This document shows positions 5,249 to 9,967 of a DNA stretch of 9,967 nucleotides, one piece after another; position 1 is the first letter of the stretch, and the number at the start of each line of letters is the position of its first letter. The notes below the pieces were generated by a model, which was given only the letters and a program-made list of their open reading frames with translations, had not been told where the DNA came from and did no database searches. Both the position numbers and the translations under genes were made by a program. Origin of the DNA: an uncultured Actinomycetes bacterium (GTDB lineage: Bacteria; Actinomycetota; Actinomycetes; S36-B12); the NCBI GenBank assembly GCA_937902285.1, contig CALGTB010000074.1, positions 1-9,967 of the forward strand, written 5' to 3'.

Positions 5249-6193
5249 ATGAGAGCGCGACTGATCGCCCTGCCAGGACCCGTCTGGACGATGCTGCTGT
5301 GGGCGAGTGGCGCGCTGCTCAACGCACTCGCGCTGGGACTGTGGTTCTCGCCGGCCCCCGGGTTCACCGGCTGGATCGTTCAGGTCGTCTTCCAGGTCGT
5401 CGTGATCGTCGTGCTCCTGACGCTGGGGGGTTCGACGCCGACCTGGCTGCTGCACGTGATCCTGCTCCTGCAGATCTGGGCGATCGAGGCCCTGTGTCTA
5501 CTGCTGGGCGATCCGGTGAGCATCGCCACCTGGTCGGTCGGGGCGATCGGAGCGGTTCTGTACGCCAGCTACTGGTGGCACGGATGGGTGAGCTTCGCGT
5601 ACGCCGTGCTCGTGTCGGCCGGCATGCTCATGGTCATCGGCATCACCGGCACATGGGGTGCGCTGGGGATGGCCTGGTTCATCATCACGTCGATGTCCTT
5701 CGCCCTGGCGCTCGGCATGAATGCGCTGGTCGGCAGGCTGGAGCGCCAGGCTCGCCGCGACACGCTGACGGGGCTGCTCAATCGGGTCGGACTCGACGAC
5801 TACCTCGATCTTCACGGTCGAGCGGGTCGGACGACGCTGCCCCGGGCGCTCGTGGTGGTCGACATCGACGGCTTCAAGTCCGTCAACGACACCCGTGGCC
5901 ATCAGGCCGGCGACCGGGTGCTGCAGTGCGTGACGAGGGCATGGAGCTCGGCGCTCCGCCCGGATGATCTCGCCGTGCGCATCGGCGGCGACGAGTTCCT
6001 GCTGCTGCTCCCGCACACCGACGTGGACGGTGCCCGCGCCCTGGTGACCAGGCTGCGCGAGCTCGACGGAACGCCATGGTCGTGCGGCATCGTGGACTGG
6101 ACCGACGGCGAGACCTTCGACACGGCGATCGTGCGCGCCGACTCCTTGATGTACGAGGACAAGGCCCGACGTCAGGAGAGCCCCGCGCCGTAG
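5249..6193 (+). CDS. Six-helix membrane diguanylate cyclase (GGDEF)
   Basis: This 314-residue protein should make cyclic di-GMP from two GTP at the inner face of the membrane. Residues 12-160 contain about six hydrophobic helices with short loops and no recognisable named sensor domain. A basic linker, RLERQARR, leads into the GGDEF domain from DTLTGLLNRVGL (171). Metal ligand D205 lies in VVVDIDGFKSVND; the active-site loop is intact GGDEF (246-250); and an inhibitory I-site RPDD (237-240) sits five residues before it, so product feedback is expected. The C-terminus is short (ADSLMYEDKARRQ in place of the usual ALYxAKxxGRN). The start at 5249 has GGAGAGG five bases upstream; a TTG at 5147 in the same frame would run through operator and promoter sequence and lacks support. 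No EAL or HD-GYP protein is nearby. Confidence 0.9.
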   Translation: MRARLIALPGPVWTMLLWASGALLNALALGLWFSPAPGFTGWIVQVVFQVVVIVVLLTLGGSTPTWLLHVILLLQIWAIEALCLLLGDPVSIATWSVGAIGAVLYASYWWHGWVSFAYAVLVSAGMLMVIGITGTWGALGMAWFIITSMSFALALGMNALVGRLERQARRDTLTGLLNRVGLDDYLDLHGRAGRTTLPRALVVVDIDGFKSVNDTRGHQAGDRVLQCVTRAWSSALRPDDLAVRIGGDEFLLLLPHTDVDGARALVTRLRELDGTPWSCGIVDWTDGETFDTAIVRADSLMYEDKARRQESPAP

Positions 6194-6218
6194 TGGCGGC
6201 CGTGCTGGTGGCCGACGA

Positions 6219-7184
6219 TCAGGCGGAGGCAGCGTCCAGAGCGGCACGCTGCTCGTCGGTCAGATGCAGCGACCCCATCGCCACGAGGTCGGCGAACTGG
6301 TCGGTGTTGCGGGCGCTGGCGAGCGGCGCCGTGATGCCGGGGCGGGTGAGCAGCCATGCAAGGGCCACCGCCGCCATGCTCGCGTCGTGCGCCTCGGCGG
6401 CGTCCTGCAGAGCGCCGAGCACCCGGTCGCCTCGCTCGCCGATGTAGGGCTCGGCACCCTTGGCGCGCGGACTGTCGATCGTGATCCCGGGGCGGTACTT
6501 GCCCGTGAGGAAGCCCCGAGCCAGTGAGTAGTAGGGAAGTGACGCGAGCCCGTGCTCGAGCACGATGGCGGCGAAGGCGTCCTCGTAGCCGGCACGCTCC
6601 ATCAGGTTGTACTCGTTCTGGATGGCGACATAGGACGTGAACCCGTTGTCGGCAGACACGGCCAGCGCCTCGAGGAGTCGATCAGCAGTGAAGTTCGACG
6701 CCGCGATGCAGCGCACCTTGCCCGACCGGACGAGCTCGTCGAACGCTGCCAGCGTCTCGGCCATCGGCACGCTGGGATCGTCCTCGTGCGCGTAGTAGAC
6801 ATCGATGTAGTCGGTCTGCAGGTTGCGCAGTGAGTCCTCGACCGCGGCCCGGATGTTGTCGGGTGACAGACCCGGGTGCACAGGCCACTTCGCCACCTTG
6901 GTGGCGATGATGACGTCAGACCGGTTGCCGCGAGCGCTGAGCCACTCGCCGATCACCCGCTCGGAGTCGCCGCCCGTGTTGCCGGGCACCCAGGCCGAGT
7001 AGACGTCGGCGGTGTCGATGAAGTTGCCCCCGGCCTCCGTGTAGGCGTCCATGACGGCGAAGGACTGCTCGGTGTCGGCCGTCCAGCCGAACACGTTCCC
7101 GCCCAGGCACAGGGGCGAGACGACGAGGTCGGTGGTGCCGAGGGCGCGGGTGGGGGAGAGGTCACGCGGCGTGGTCGAGGGCAT
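6219..7184 (-). CDS. Aldo/keto reductase family oxidoreductase
   Basis: This 321-residue protein is an NAD(P)H-dependent reductase of the TIM-barrel aldo/keto reductase family. The catalytic tetrad is visible: D57 in FIDTADVYSAW, Y62 in the same segment, K96 in IIATKVAKW and H133 in VYYAHEDD. Later motifs are also typical: RCIAASNF, QNEYNLMER (substrate/cofactor pocket), LPYYSLARGFLTGKYR (cofactor pyrophosphate loop region) and the late ARNTDQ segment. It resembles the YajO/IolS-like group rather than the eukaryotic short-chain group. The physiological substrate cannot be deduced. The ATG at 7184 is preceded by TACGAT and exactly six bases on its strand, with no Shine-Dalgarno, so a leaderless mRNA is likely. 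It diverges from the PemK-like gene with 77 bp between the starts and converges on the diguanylate cyclase gene. Confidence 0.94.
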   Translation of the reverse strand: MPSTTPRDLSPTRALGTTDLVVSPLCLGGNVFGWTADTEQSFAVMDAYTEAGGNFIDTADVYSAWVPGNTGGDSERVIGEWLSARGNRSDVIIATKVAKWPVHPGLSPDNIRAAVEDSLRNLQTDYIDVYYAHEDDPSVPMAETLAAFDELVRSGKVRCIAASNFTADRLLEALAVSADNGFTSYVAIQNEYNLMERAGYEDAFAAIVLEHGLASLPYYSLARGFLTGKYRPGITIDSPRAKGAEPYIGERGDRVLGALQDAAEAHDASMAAVALAWLLTRPGITAPLASARNTDQFADLVAMGSLHLTDEQRAALDAASA

Positions 7185-7196
7185 GCCCGCATCGTA
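7184..7196 (-). promoter_or_regulatory. -10 element for leaderless aldo/keto reductase transcript
   Basis: On the minus strand TACGAT (plus-strand 7191-7196) is followed by six bases and the ATG. There is no Shine-Dalgarno. No clear -35 is found in the 77-bp divergent region. Confidence 0.5.
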
Positions 7197-7246
7197 TGGC
7201 GAAGTCGTCTAGCCCAGCCAGCGGGAGGTCGCTCGCCTACACGCGC

Positions 7247-7262
7247 TGATACCGTCCGGGCA
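7247..7262 (+). promoter_or_regulatory. Extended -10 for leaderless PemK-like transcript
   Basis: TGATACCGT (7247-7255) is an extended -10 (TGN-TANNNT). Six bases separate it from the ATG at 7262. No Shine-Dalgarno precedes the start, which again fits a leaderless mRNA. Confidence 0.5.
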
Positions 7263-7774
7263 TGGCCGCCGTCGACCCTGCCGGGGAGGCCGCGCCTCCA
7301 CGCGGCGGCGCCGTCGCCTACTCGGGTGCCATCCACTGGGAGTACAGCCCCGACCTCGATCACGATGCCGACCCGGGCGAGATCGTGTGGGCGTGGGTCG
7401 CCTTCGAGGACGACCCCACCATCGGCAAGGACCGTCCCATCGCCGTCGTCGGACGCAGTGACGACCGGCGGCTCGTCGCGCTCATGCTGTCGAGTCGCAA
7501 CCACGACGGGGATGCCCGTTGGATCCCGATCGGGTCCGGTCAGTGGGACCGCGAGGGGCGTGCGAGCTGGGTGCGGCGCGACCGCGTGCTGGTGGTGTCC
7601 TCGGCGGCCGTGCGCCGCGAGGGAGCGGTGCTGCCGCGGTCGACCTACGACGCGATCGTCTTGGCGATGCGCGGGAACGCCCCGGTTCAGGGCAGTCGCG
7701 CAAGGGCTGCACGACCGGGACTGCGCGAGCGCCTGCAGCGCCTTCTCGGCCGCCGACCTTCCGGGCGCTCCTGA
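7262..7774 (+). CDS. PemK/MazF-fold protein, orphan (no antitoxin seen)
   Basis: This 170-residue protein carries a PemK/MazF-type SH3-like barrel, the fold of type II toxin mRNA interferases. The signature stretch is DPGEIVWAWVAFEDDPTIGKDRPIAVVGR (37-65), matching the family's PGDIVWVDF...GsEqaGrRPalVl pattern with an inserted acidic segment. It is followed by LVALMLSSRNHDGD, WIPIGSG and SWVRRDRVLVV. It is longer than a classical 110-residue MazF, with a Gly/Pro-rich start and a basic Arg-rich tail from about 144 that could contact nucleic acid. No small antitoxin gene precedes it; the 77-bp upstream gap is only a divergent promoter region. Such stand-alone PemK-like proteins are common in actinobacterial chromosomes and may not be toxins. 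Ribonuclease activity is not shown by the sequence. Confidence 0.75.
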   Translation: MAAVDPAGEAAPPRGGAVAYSGAIHWEYSPDLDHDADPGEIVWAWVAFEDDPTIGKDRPIAVVGRSDDRRLVALMLSSRNHDGDARWIPIGSGQWDREGRASWVRRDRVLVVSSAAVRREGAVLPRSTYDAIVLAMRGNAPVQGSRARAARPGLRERLQRLLGRRPSGRS

Positions 7775-7834
7775 TCGCCAACGCCTGGCATGCCGCGGCC
7801 CACGACACGCGGTTCGGCTTCGCGTTGGCCGCGA

Positions 7835-7852
7835 CAGCAGCGATTCCTGCTG
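7835..7852 (+). terminator. Weak candidate terminator of the PemK-like gene
   Basis: CAGCAG (7835-7840) and CTGCTG (7847-7852) form a 6-bp stem with a 6-base loop about 60 bases after the stop codon. There is no T-run and the repeat is simple, so this could be chance. Confidence 0.25.
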
Positions 7853-7888
7853 CTGCATAACGAGTTGATGACATCGCGTGGTGCGAGG

Positions 7889-7918
7889 TTGCGGTGACGC
7901 ATGCGAACCCGCTAACGT
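7889..7918 (+). promoter_or_regulatory. Candidate promoter of the structured leader and small unknown gene
   Basis: TTGCGG (7889-7894), an 18-bp spacer and TAACGT (7913-7918) form a plausible housekeeping promoter, with a predicted start near 7925. An inverted repeat, GTGACG (7894-7899) and CGTCAC (7916-7921), brackets the spacer and could be an operator. The predicted transcript would carry a leader of about 275 bases before the gene at 8201. Confidence 0.45.
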
Positions 7919-7941
7919 CACGCTCTCGCGCTCACATCAGT

Positions 7942-8036
7942 GACCGCGGTCGCGGCAGATAGGGGAGCCACATGTTGATTGAAGGAAAGCGCTAGGTCTT
8001 TCGACCTCCCCTGCCGCTGGTCCGTGTCACCGGACC
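7942..8036 (+). promoter_or_regulatory. Structured 5' leader with Shine-Dalgarno-sequestering stem
   Basis: GCGGCA (7952-7957) plus GGGGAG (7962-7967) pair with CTCCCC (8006-8011) plus TGCCGC (8012-8017). The result is 12 base pairs interrupted by a 4-base bulge. The stem hides the Shine-Dalgarno of the leader ORF at 7972. A smaller hairpin, AGGTC-tttc-GACCT (7994-8007), shares two bases with it and is therefore an alternative fold. A perfect 6-bp hairpin, GGTCCG-tgtcac-CGGACC (8019-8036), follows directly, and GACC (7942-7945) can instead pair with GGTC (8019-8022). It does not match any riboswitch I know; ligand and role are unknown. Confidence 0.45.
7972..7995 (+). CDS. Candidate 7-residue leader peptide
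   Basis: The ORF encodes MLIEGKR and then TAG. It has one of the strongest Shine-Dalgarno sequences in the region, GGGGAG at 7962-7967, four bases before the ATG. Its stop lies inside the alternative hairpin AGGTC/GACCT, so a ribosome finishing here would cover or open that structure. The peptide has no run of one amino acid, unlike classical attenuator peptides. The frame of the open reading region that continues to 8509 is +1 relative to it. Whether it is translated is unknown. Confidence 0.35.
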   Translation: MLIEGKR

Positions 8037-8200
8037 CGCACCCGGATGAGCCCTCCGCTCGCCCGCTCATGTTGCCTCTCGCGCAACTGCTCCCGACGCC
8101 GTCACCGCCCACACCCTTGGGCCTGCATCGTCGTCGACCACCCCGTTTCACACCTCATCCCGGCATCGGGTCGATCACCCGTTGCCTGAATGGAGACGTC

Positions 8201-8509
8201 ATGGAAACCCGGGAGTCCTACAGGACATCCGTGCTTCCCGAACTCTCAGGTCGGGAAGCAGAGTCGACGAGACCCGGTCTCGTCGAGGCACGACAGGCGT
8301 GGGCCGACGTGGTCCGCGCTGCATGGCAGGCGGCGAACGTGAGCGTGTCGATGGCCCGCACGCTGGGCCGGGTCGACGTGACCCCGCTCGCGACGGCGGC
8401 GGACGATCGACCGCATCACTGGCGGCTGCGAGCGCGCCTCACGGTGCGGTCGGCGGGCGAGCACTCGGCCGTCCCGCTGGCGCTGCGCATGCTGCCGCCG
8501 CTCGGCTAG
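8201..8509 (+). CDS. Hypothetical protein, 102 residues, unrecognised
   Basis: I do not recognise this protein. The ATG at 8201 has GGAG (8192-8195) five bases upstream. Residues 1-30 are polar (METRESYRTS...), with mixed third codon positions. Residues 31-60 look like an amphipathic helix with alanine and valine (QAWADVVRAAWQAANVSVSMARTL). Residues 60-90 include PHHWRLRARLTVRS, and the end is hydrophobic and proline-rich (VPLALRMLPPLG). No transmembrane segment, signal peptide or metal motif is evident. G/C in third positions is high from about codon 31 on, which supports coding there, so the true start could be later, for example GTG at codon 37 (8309). Two perfect inverted repeats occupy codons 11-29. 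It is preceded by a long structured leader and followed directly by a strong terminator-like hairpin. Confidence 0.6.
   Translation: METRESYRTSVLPELSGREAESTRPGLVEARQAWADVVRAAWQAANVSVSMARTLGRVDVTPLATAADDRPHHWRLRARLTVRSAGEHSAVPLALRMLPPLG
8232..8260 (+). repeat. Perfect 10-bp inverted repeat inside the small unknown gene
   Basis: TGCTTCCCGA (8232-8241) and TCGGGAAGCA (8251-8260) are exact complements around a 9-base loop. A hairpin in codons 11-20 would be stable in RNA. It sits three bases before a second perfect palindrome, and both fall where codon use is unlike that of a normal gene here. Confidence 0.6.
8264..8286 (+). repeat. Perfect 23-bp palindrome (11 + 1 + 11) inside the small unknown gene
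   Basis: TCGACGAGACC (8264-8274), a single central C (8275) and GGTCTCGTCGA (8276-8286) form a perfect odd palindrome. In DNA it could be a dimer's binding site; in RNA it would fold with a small loop. Its position directly after another perfect inverted repeat is unlikely to be coding coincidence. Confidence 0.6.
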
Positions 8510-8510
8510 C

Positions 8511-8546
8511 ACGTCGGGTGCGAGGGCACTCCCTCGCACCCGACGT
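8511..8546. terminator. Strong bidirectional hairpin between convergent genes
   Basis: ACGTCGGGTGCGAGGG (8511-8526) pairs perfectly with 8531-8546 around the loop CACT: 16 uninterrupted base pairs, mostly G-C. It begins one base after the TAG of the small unknown gene and ends 29 bases before the stop of the convergent PAS-GGDEF gene. It is the strongest hairpin in the window. There is no T-run on either side, which is usual for GC-rich actinobacterial terminators. Confidence 0.8.
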
Positions 8547-8575
8547 CGCTGTCGGTGCCGGCACCGTCGCGCTGG

Positions 8576-9892
8576 TCAGCCGAGGAGCACCGACGGCGCC
8601 GGCACGGCGCGCACCCGGTTCTTGCCGTCGCGCTTGGCCTTGTACATCGCGAGGTCGACTCGATCGAGCAGGGCCTCAATGGGCTCTCCGGGGCTGACGA
8701 GCGTGACGCCGATGCTCATCGTCACGTCGAGGAGGTCGTGCCCGTATCGGATGGGGGCCTGGACCCGACGGCGCACGGAGTCCGCGATCCGCTCGGCGTC
8801 GGTCAGGTCGCGCACGCCGTCCAGCACGACGAGGATCTCGTCGCCACCGAAGCGCGCGACATGGTCGACGTCCCTCACGCGCGCCCGGATGCTGTCGGCC
8901 AGCGACTGCAGCACGGCGTCGCCCGCCAGGTGGCCGTACGTGTCGTTGATCGCCTTGAAGTCGTCGACATCGCAGAAGGCCACCGCCACCGGGTGGGTGC
9001 CCGGGCTGTCGAGGATCTCGGTGAGCCGCTCCGTGGCCTCGTCCCGGTTGAGCAGGCCGGTGAGCGTGTCGTGACTGGCCCTGTGCTCGAGCTCCGCTGC
9101 GGCAAGCTCTGCATCGATGTCGCGGAAGGCGATCAGAATGCTGACCTCGCCCTGCGGGCCGCTGGAGTAGCGGCGCGCCGTGCCCTCTACCCAGTGGTAG
9201 GAGTCCGTGGGGTCGAGGATCCTCGCGCGCGTGCGGACAGTGAGCCCAGCCTCCAATGCGGGCATGTCCAGTTCGAGGGCGGCGAAGTCGTCCGGGTTGA
9301 TGAAGTCCGTCGGCGGTCGACCGATCCATGTCTCGGGATCCCACCCGACCACCGCAGTGAGTGACGGCGACACCCACGCGACTCGGCCGTCGATGACCCG
9401 CAGGATGACGTCGGCGGAGTTCTCGGCGATGAGGCGGTATCGCTCCTCCGACTCGGCCAGGGCTGCCTTGAGAAGCATCTGCTCGGTGATGTCGGTGAAG
9501 GAGACAATCACCGATGGGTCCTGCTCGTCGACGGCTCCGGGGATGGGGTCGACATTCACCAGCAGCCAGTGCAGTTCGCCCTCCGGGGTGTGCACCCCCA
9601 TGACGACGCCACGCTGGGGCTGCCGCGTGGCCAGGGCGACCATGGCCGGGTGAGTGTCACCGGGGAACGGTGATCCGTCCTCGTGCACGGCCCGCCACCG
9701 CGGGTCCAACGAGGTCCGGCCCGTCAACTCGTCAGGCGTCAGCCCCAGGATGTGGCTCGCCGCCGGGTTCGACTGGAGGATGCTCCCGTCGGACGACTGC
9801 ACCACGATCCCCTCGGACATGGCGTTGAACGCGGCGAGGTCCAGACCGGTGCCGACCGGCGCAGTCGTGCTCGAGGTCCCCTGCTGTGCCAT
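8576..9892 (-). CDS. PAS-PAS-GGDEF cyclic di-GMP signalling protein (GGDEI signature)
   Basis: This 438-residue cytoplasmic protein has no transmembrane segment. PAS domain 1 (about 17-140) begins FNAMSEGIVVQSSDGSILQSNPAASHILG and ends FTDITEQ. PAS domain 2 (about 147-262) has ERYRLIAENSADVILRVIDGRVAWVSPSLTAVVGWDPE and ends with a PAC-like strand, IAFRDID. The GGDEF domain runs from SHDTLTGLLNRDEATERL (273): D308 in CDVDDFKAINDTYGHLAGD, active-site loop GGDEI (349-353) in place of GGDEF, I-site RDVD (340-343) five residues before it, and the closing LAMYKAKRDGKNRV. The other catalytic positions are intact, so activity is plausible despite the final isoleucine. The PAS domains may sense redox state, oxygen, light or a small ligand; no cofactor can be assigned. 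AGGAGG lies six bases before the ATG. No phosphodiesterase domain is attached. Confidence 0.93.
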   Translation of the reverse strand: MAQQGTSSTTAPVGTGLDLAAFNAMSEGIVVQSSDGSILQSNPAASHILGLTPDELTGRTSLDPRWRAVHEDGSPFPGDTHPAMVALATRQPQRGVVMGVHTPEGELHWLLVNVDPIPGAVDEQDPSVIVSFTDITEQMLLKAALAESEERYRLIAENSADVILRVIDGRVAWVSPSLTAVVGWDPETWIGRPPTDFINPDDFAALELDMPALEAGLTVRTRARILDPTDSYHWVEGTARRYSSGPQGEVSILIAFRDIDAELAAAELEHRASHDTLTGLLNRDEATERLTEILDSPGTHPVAVAFCDVDDFKAINDTYGHLAGDAVLQSLADSIRARVRDVDHVARFGGDEILVVLDGVRDLTDAERIADSVRRRVQAPIRYGHDLLDVTMSIGVTLVSPGEPIEALLDRVDLAMYKAKRDGKNRVRAVPAPSVLLG

Positions 9893-9895
9893 CTG

Positions 9896-9939
9896 AGCCT
9901 CCTGGAAACAACGCTAGTCGGCCGATCTCGGGGAGTCCT
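9896..9939 (-). promoter_or_regulatory. Candidate promoter and Shine-Dalgarno of the PAS-GGDEF gene
   Basis: On the minus strand a weak -35 (AGGACT, retaining GAC), a 17-base spacer and the -10 TAGCGT (plus-strand 9911-9916) precede a leader of about a dozen bases with AGGAGG. The -10 and Shine-Dalgarno are good; the -35 is poor. Confidence 0.45.
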
Positions 9940-9949
9940 GCCCTGCGTC

Positions 9950-9967
9950 GTCGCCCCTCGGGGCGAC
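9950..9967. terminator. Hairpin at window end, possible terminator of the next gene
   Basis: GTCGCCC (9950-9956) and GGGCGAC (9961-9967) form a perfect 7-bp stem around CTCG, the last base being the end of the window. It lies upstream of the PAS-GGDEF promoter, so it more likely belongs to a neighbour outside the window. Any T-run or longer stem cannot be seen. Confidence 0.35.

Larger units (their letters stand above)
7775..8200. other. Gene-free region with structured leader
   Basis: No protein gene is supported here apart from a 7-codon leader ORF. Third-position G/C in the open frame that reaches 8201 is clearly lower than in neighbouring genes, and its translation is rich in Pro and Arg. 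The first 85 bases are the PemK-like gene's 3' flank, with a weak hairpin. From about 7889 come a promoter-like pair, a sequestering stem, the leader ORF and several short hairpins. Close to the next gene, CGGGT-cgatc-ACCCG (8167-8181) overlaps a competing CCCG-gcat-CGGG pairing. Confidence 0.6.

Noticed and set aside
6197..6214. CGGCC...GGCCG as a terminator between the diguanylate cyclase and aldo/keto reductase genes
   Set aside because: It is only 5 bp with an 8-base loop in GC-rich sequence; this is expected by chance.
7482..7874. Minus-strand open frame starting MSSTRYAAAGIAAVAANAKPN
   Set aside because: Most of it is antisense to the well-supported PemK-like gene, its remainder is Arg/Ser/Pro-rich shadow sequence, and no Shine-Dalgarno or -10 fits its start.
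8107..8122. GCCCA...TGGGC hairpin in the leader region
   Set aside because: A 5-bp stem in GC-rich sequence is not above chance and it has no clear relation to the nearby start.
7775..8200. tRNA or known riboswitch in the gene-free stretch
   Set aside because: No T-loop GGTTCGANTCC-type box or cloverleaf could be built, and no cobalamin, SAM, TPP, ydaO or M-box consensus core was recognised.
8555..9364. 269-residue plus-strand open frame opposite the PAS-GGDEF gene
   Set aside because: It is antisense to intact GGDEF and PAS motifs, has low-complexity Val/Asp/His-rich translation and no ribosome site.

Overview
The window is GC-rich and densely packed, with strong third-position G/C in its genes, many GTG starts, apparent leaderless starts and OmpR-type two-component genes. 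This fits a high-GC actinobacterium, perhaps near Nocardioidaceae/Aeromicrobium; that placement is a guess from style, not from a marker gene. I support 13 protein genes plus one candidate leader peptide. I see no rRNA, tRNA, insertion sequence, CRISPR array or phage gene.

Layout. (1) Positions 145-2501, plus strand: an OmpR/PhoB-type response regulator, a membrane histidine kinase overlapping it by 4 bp, and a DUF305 lipoprotein rich in His and Met. This looks like one envelope-sensing operon, possibly copper-related. (2) Positions 2508-3613: a haemolysin III/PAQR membrane protein (minus) and a small SnoaL/NTF2-like protein (plus), diverging from a 35-bp operator array built on TTACG/CGTAA half-sites. 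(3) Positions 3627-5076, minus strand: a probable operon of a four-helix DUF2178-like membrane protein, a 74-residue XRE regulator and a BtuF-like metal/cobalamin receptor domain with no export signal. It is driven by a near-consensus promoter bracketed by two AT-rich 18-bp palindromes that should be the XRE operators. (4) Positions 5249-6193: a six-helix membrane diguanylate cyclase (GGDEF). (5) Positions 6219-7774: an aldo/keto reductase (minus) diverging from an orphan PemK/MazF-fold protein (plus). (6) Positions 7775-8509: a roughly 425-bp non-coding stretch containing a promoter-like site, a 7-codon leader ORF whose Shine-Dalgarno can be sequestered by a 12-bp stem, and further hairpins, followed by an unrecognised 102-residue protein whose 5' end carries two perfect inverted repeats side by side. 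(7) Positions 8576-9892, minus strand: a PAS-PAS-GGDEF protein with a GGDEI signature, converging on a perfect 16-bp hairpin.

How it works together. Much of the window is signalling: a two-component system, two c-di-GMP synthase-type proteins and an autoregulated XRE cassette. Four genes without a Shine-Dalgarno have a TANNNT -10 hexamer exactly six bases before the start codon, which predicts leaderless mRNAs. Genes with an intergenic leader have clear Shine-Dalgarno sequences instead. The least explained part is 7910-8290, where leader ORF, sequestering stem and twin hairpins suggest post-transcriptional control of the small unknown gene.
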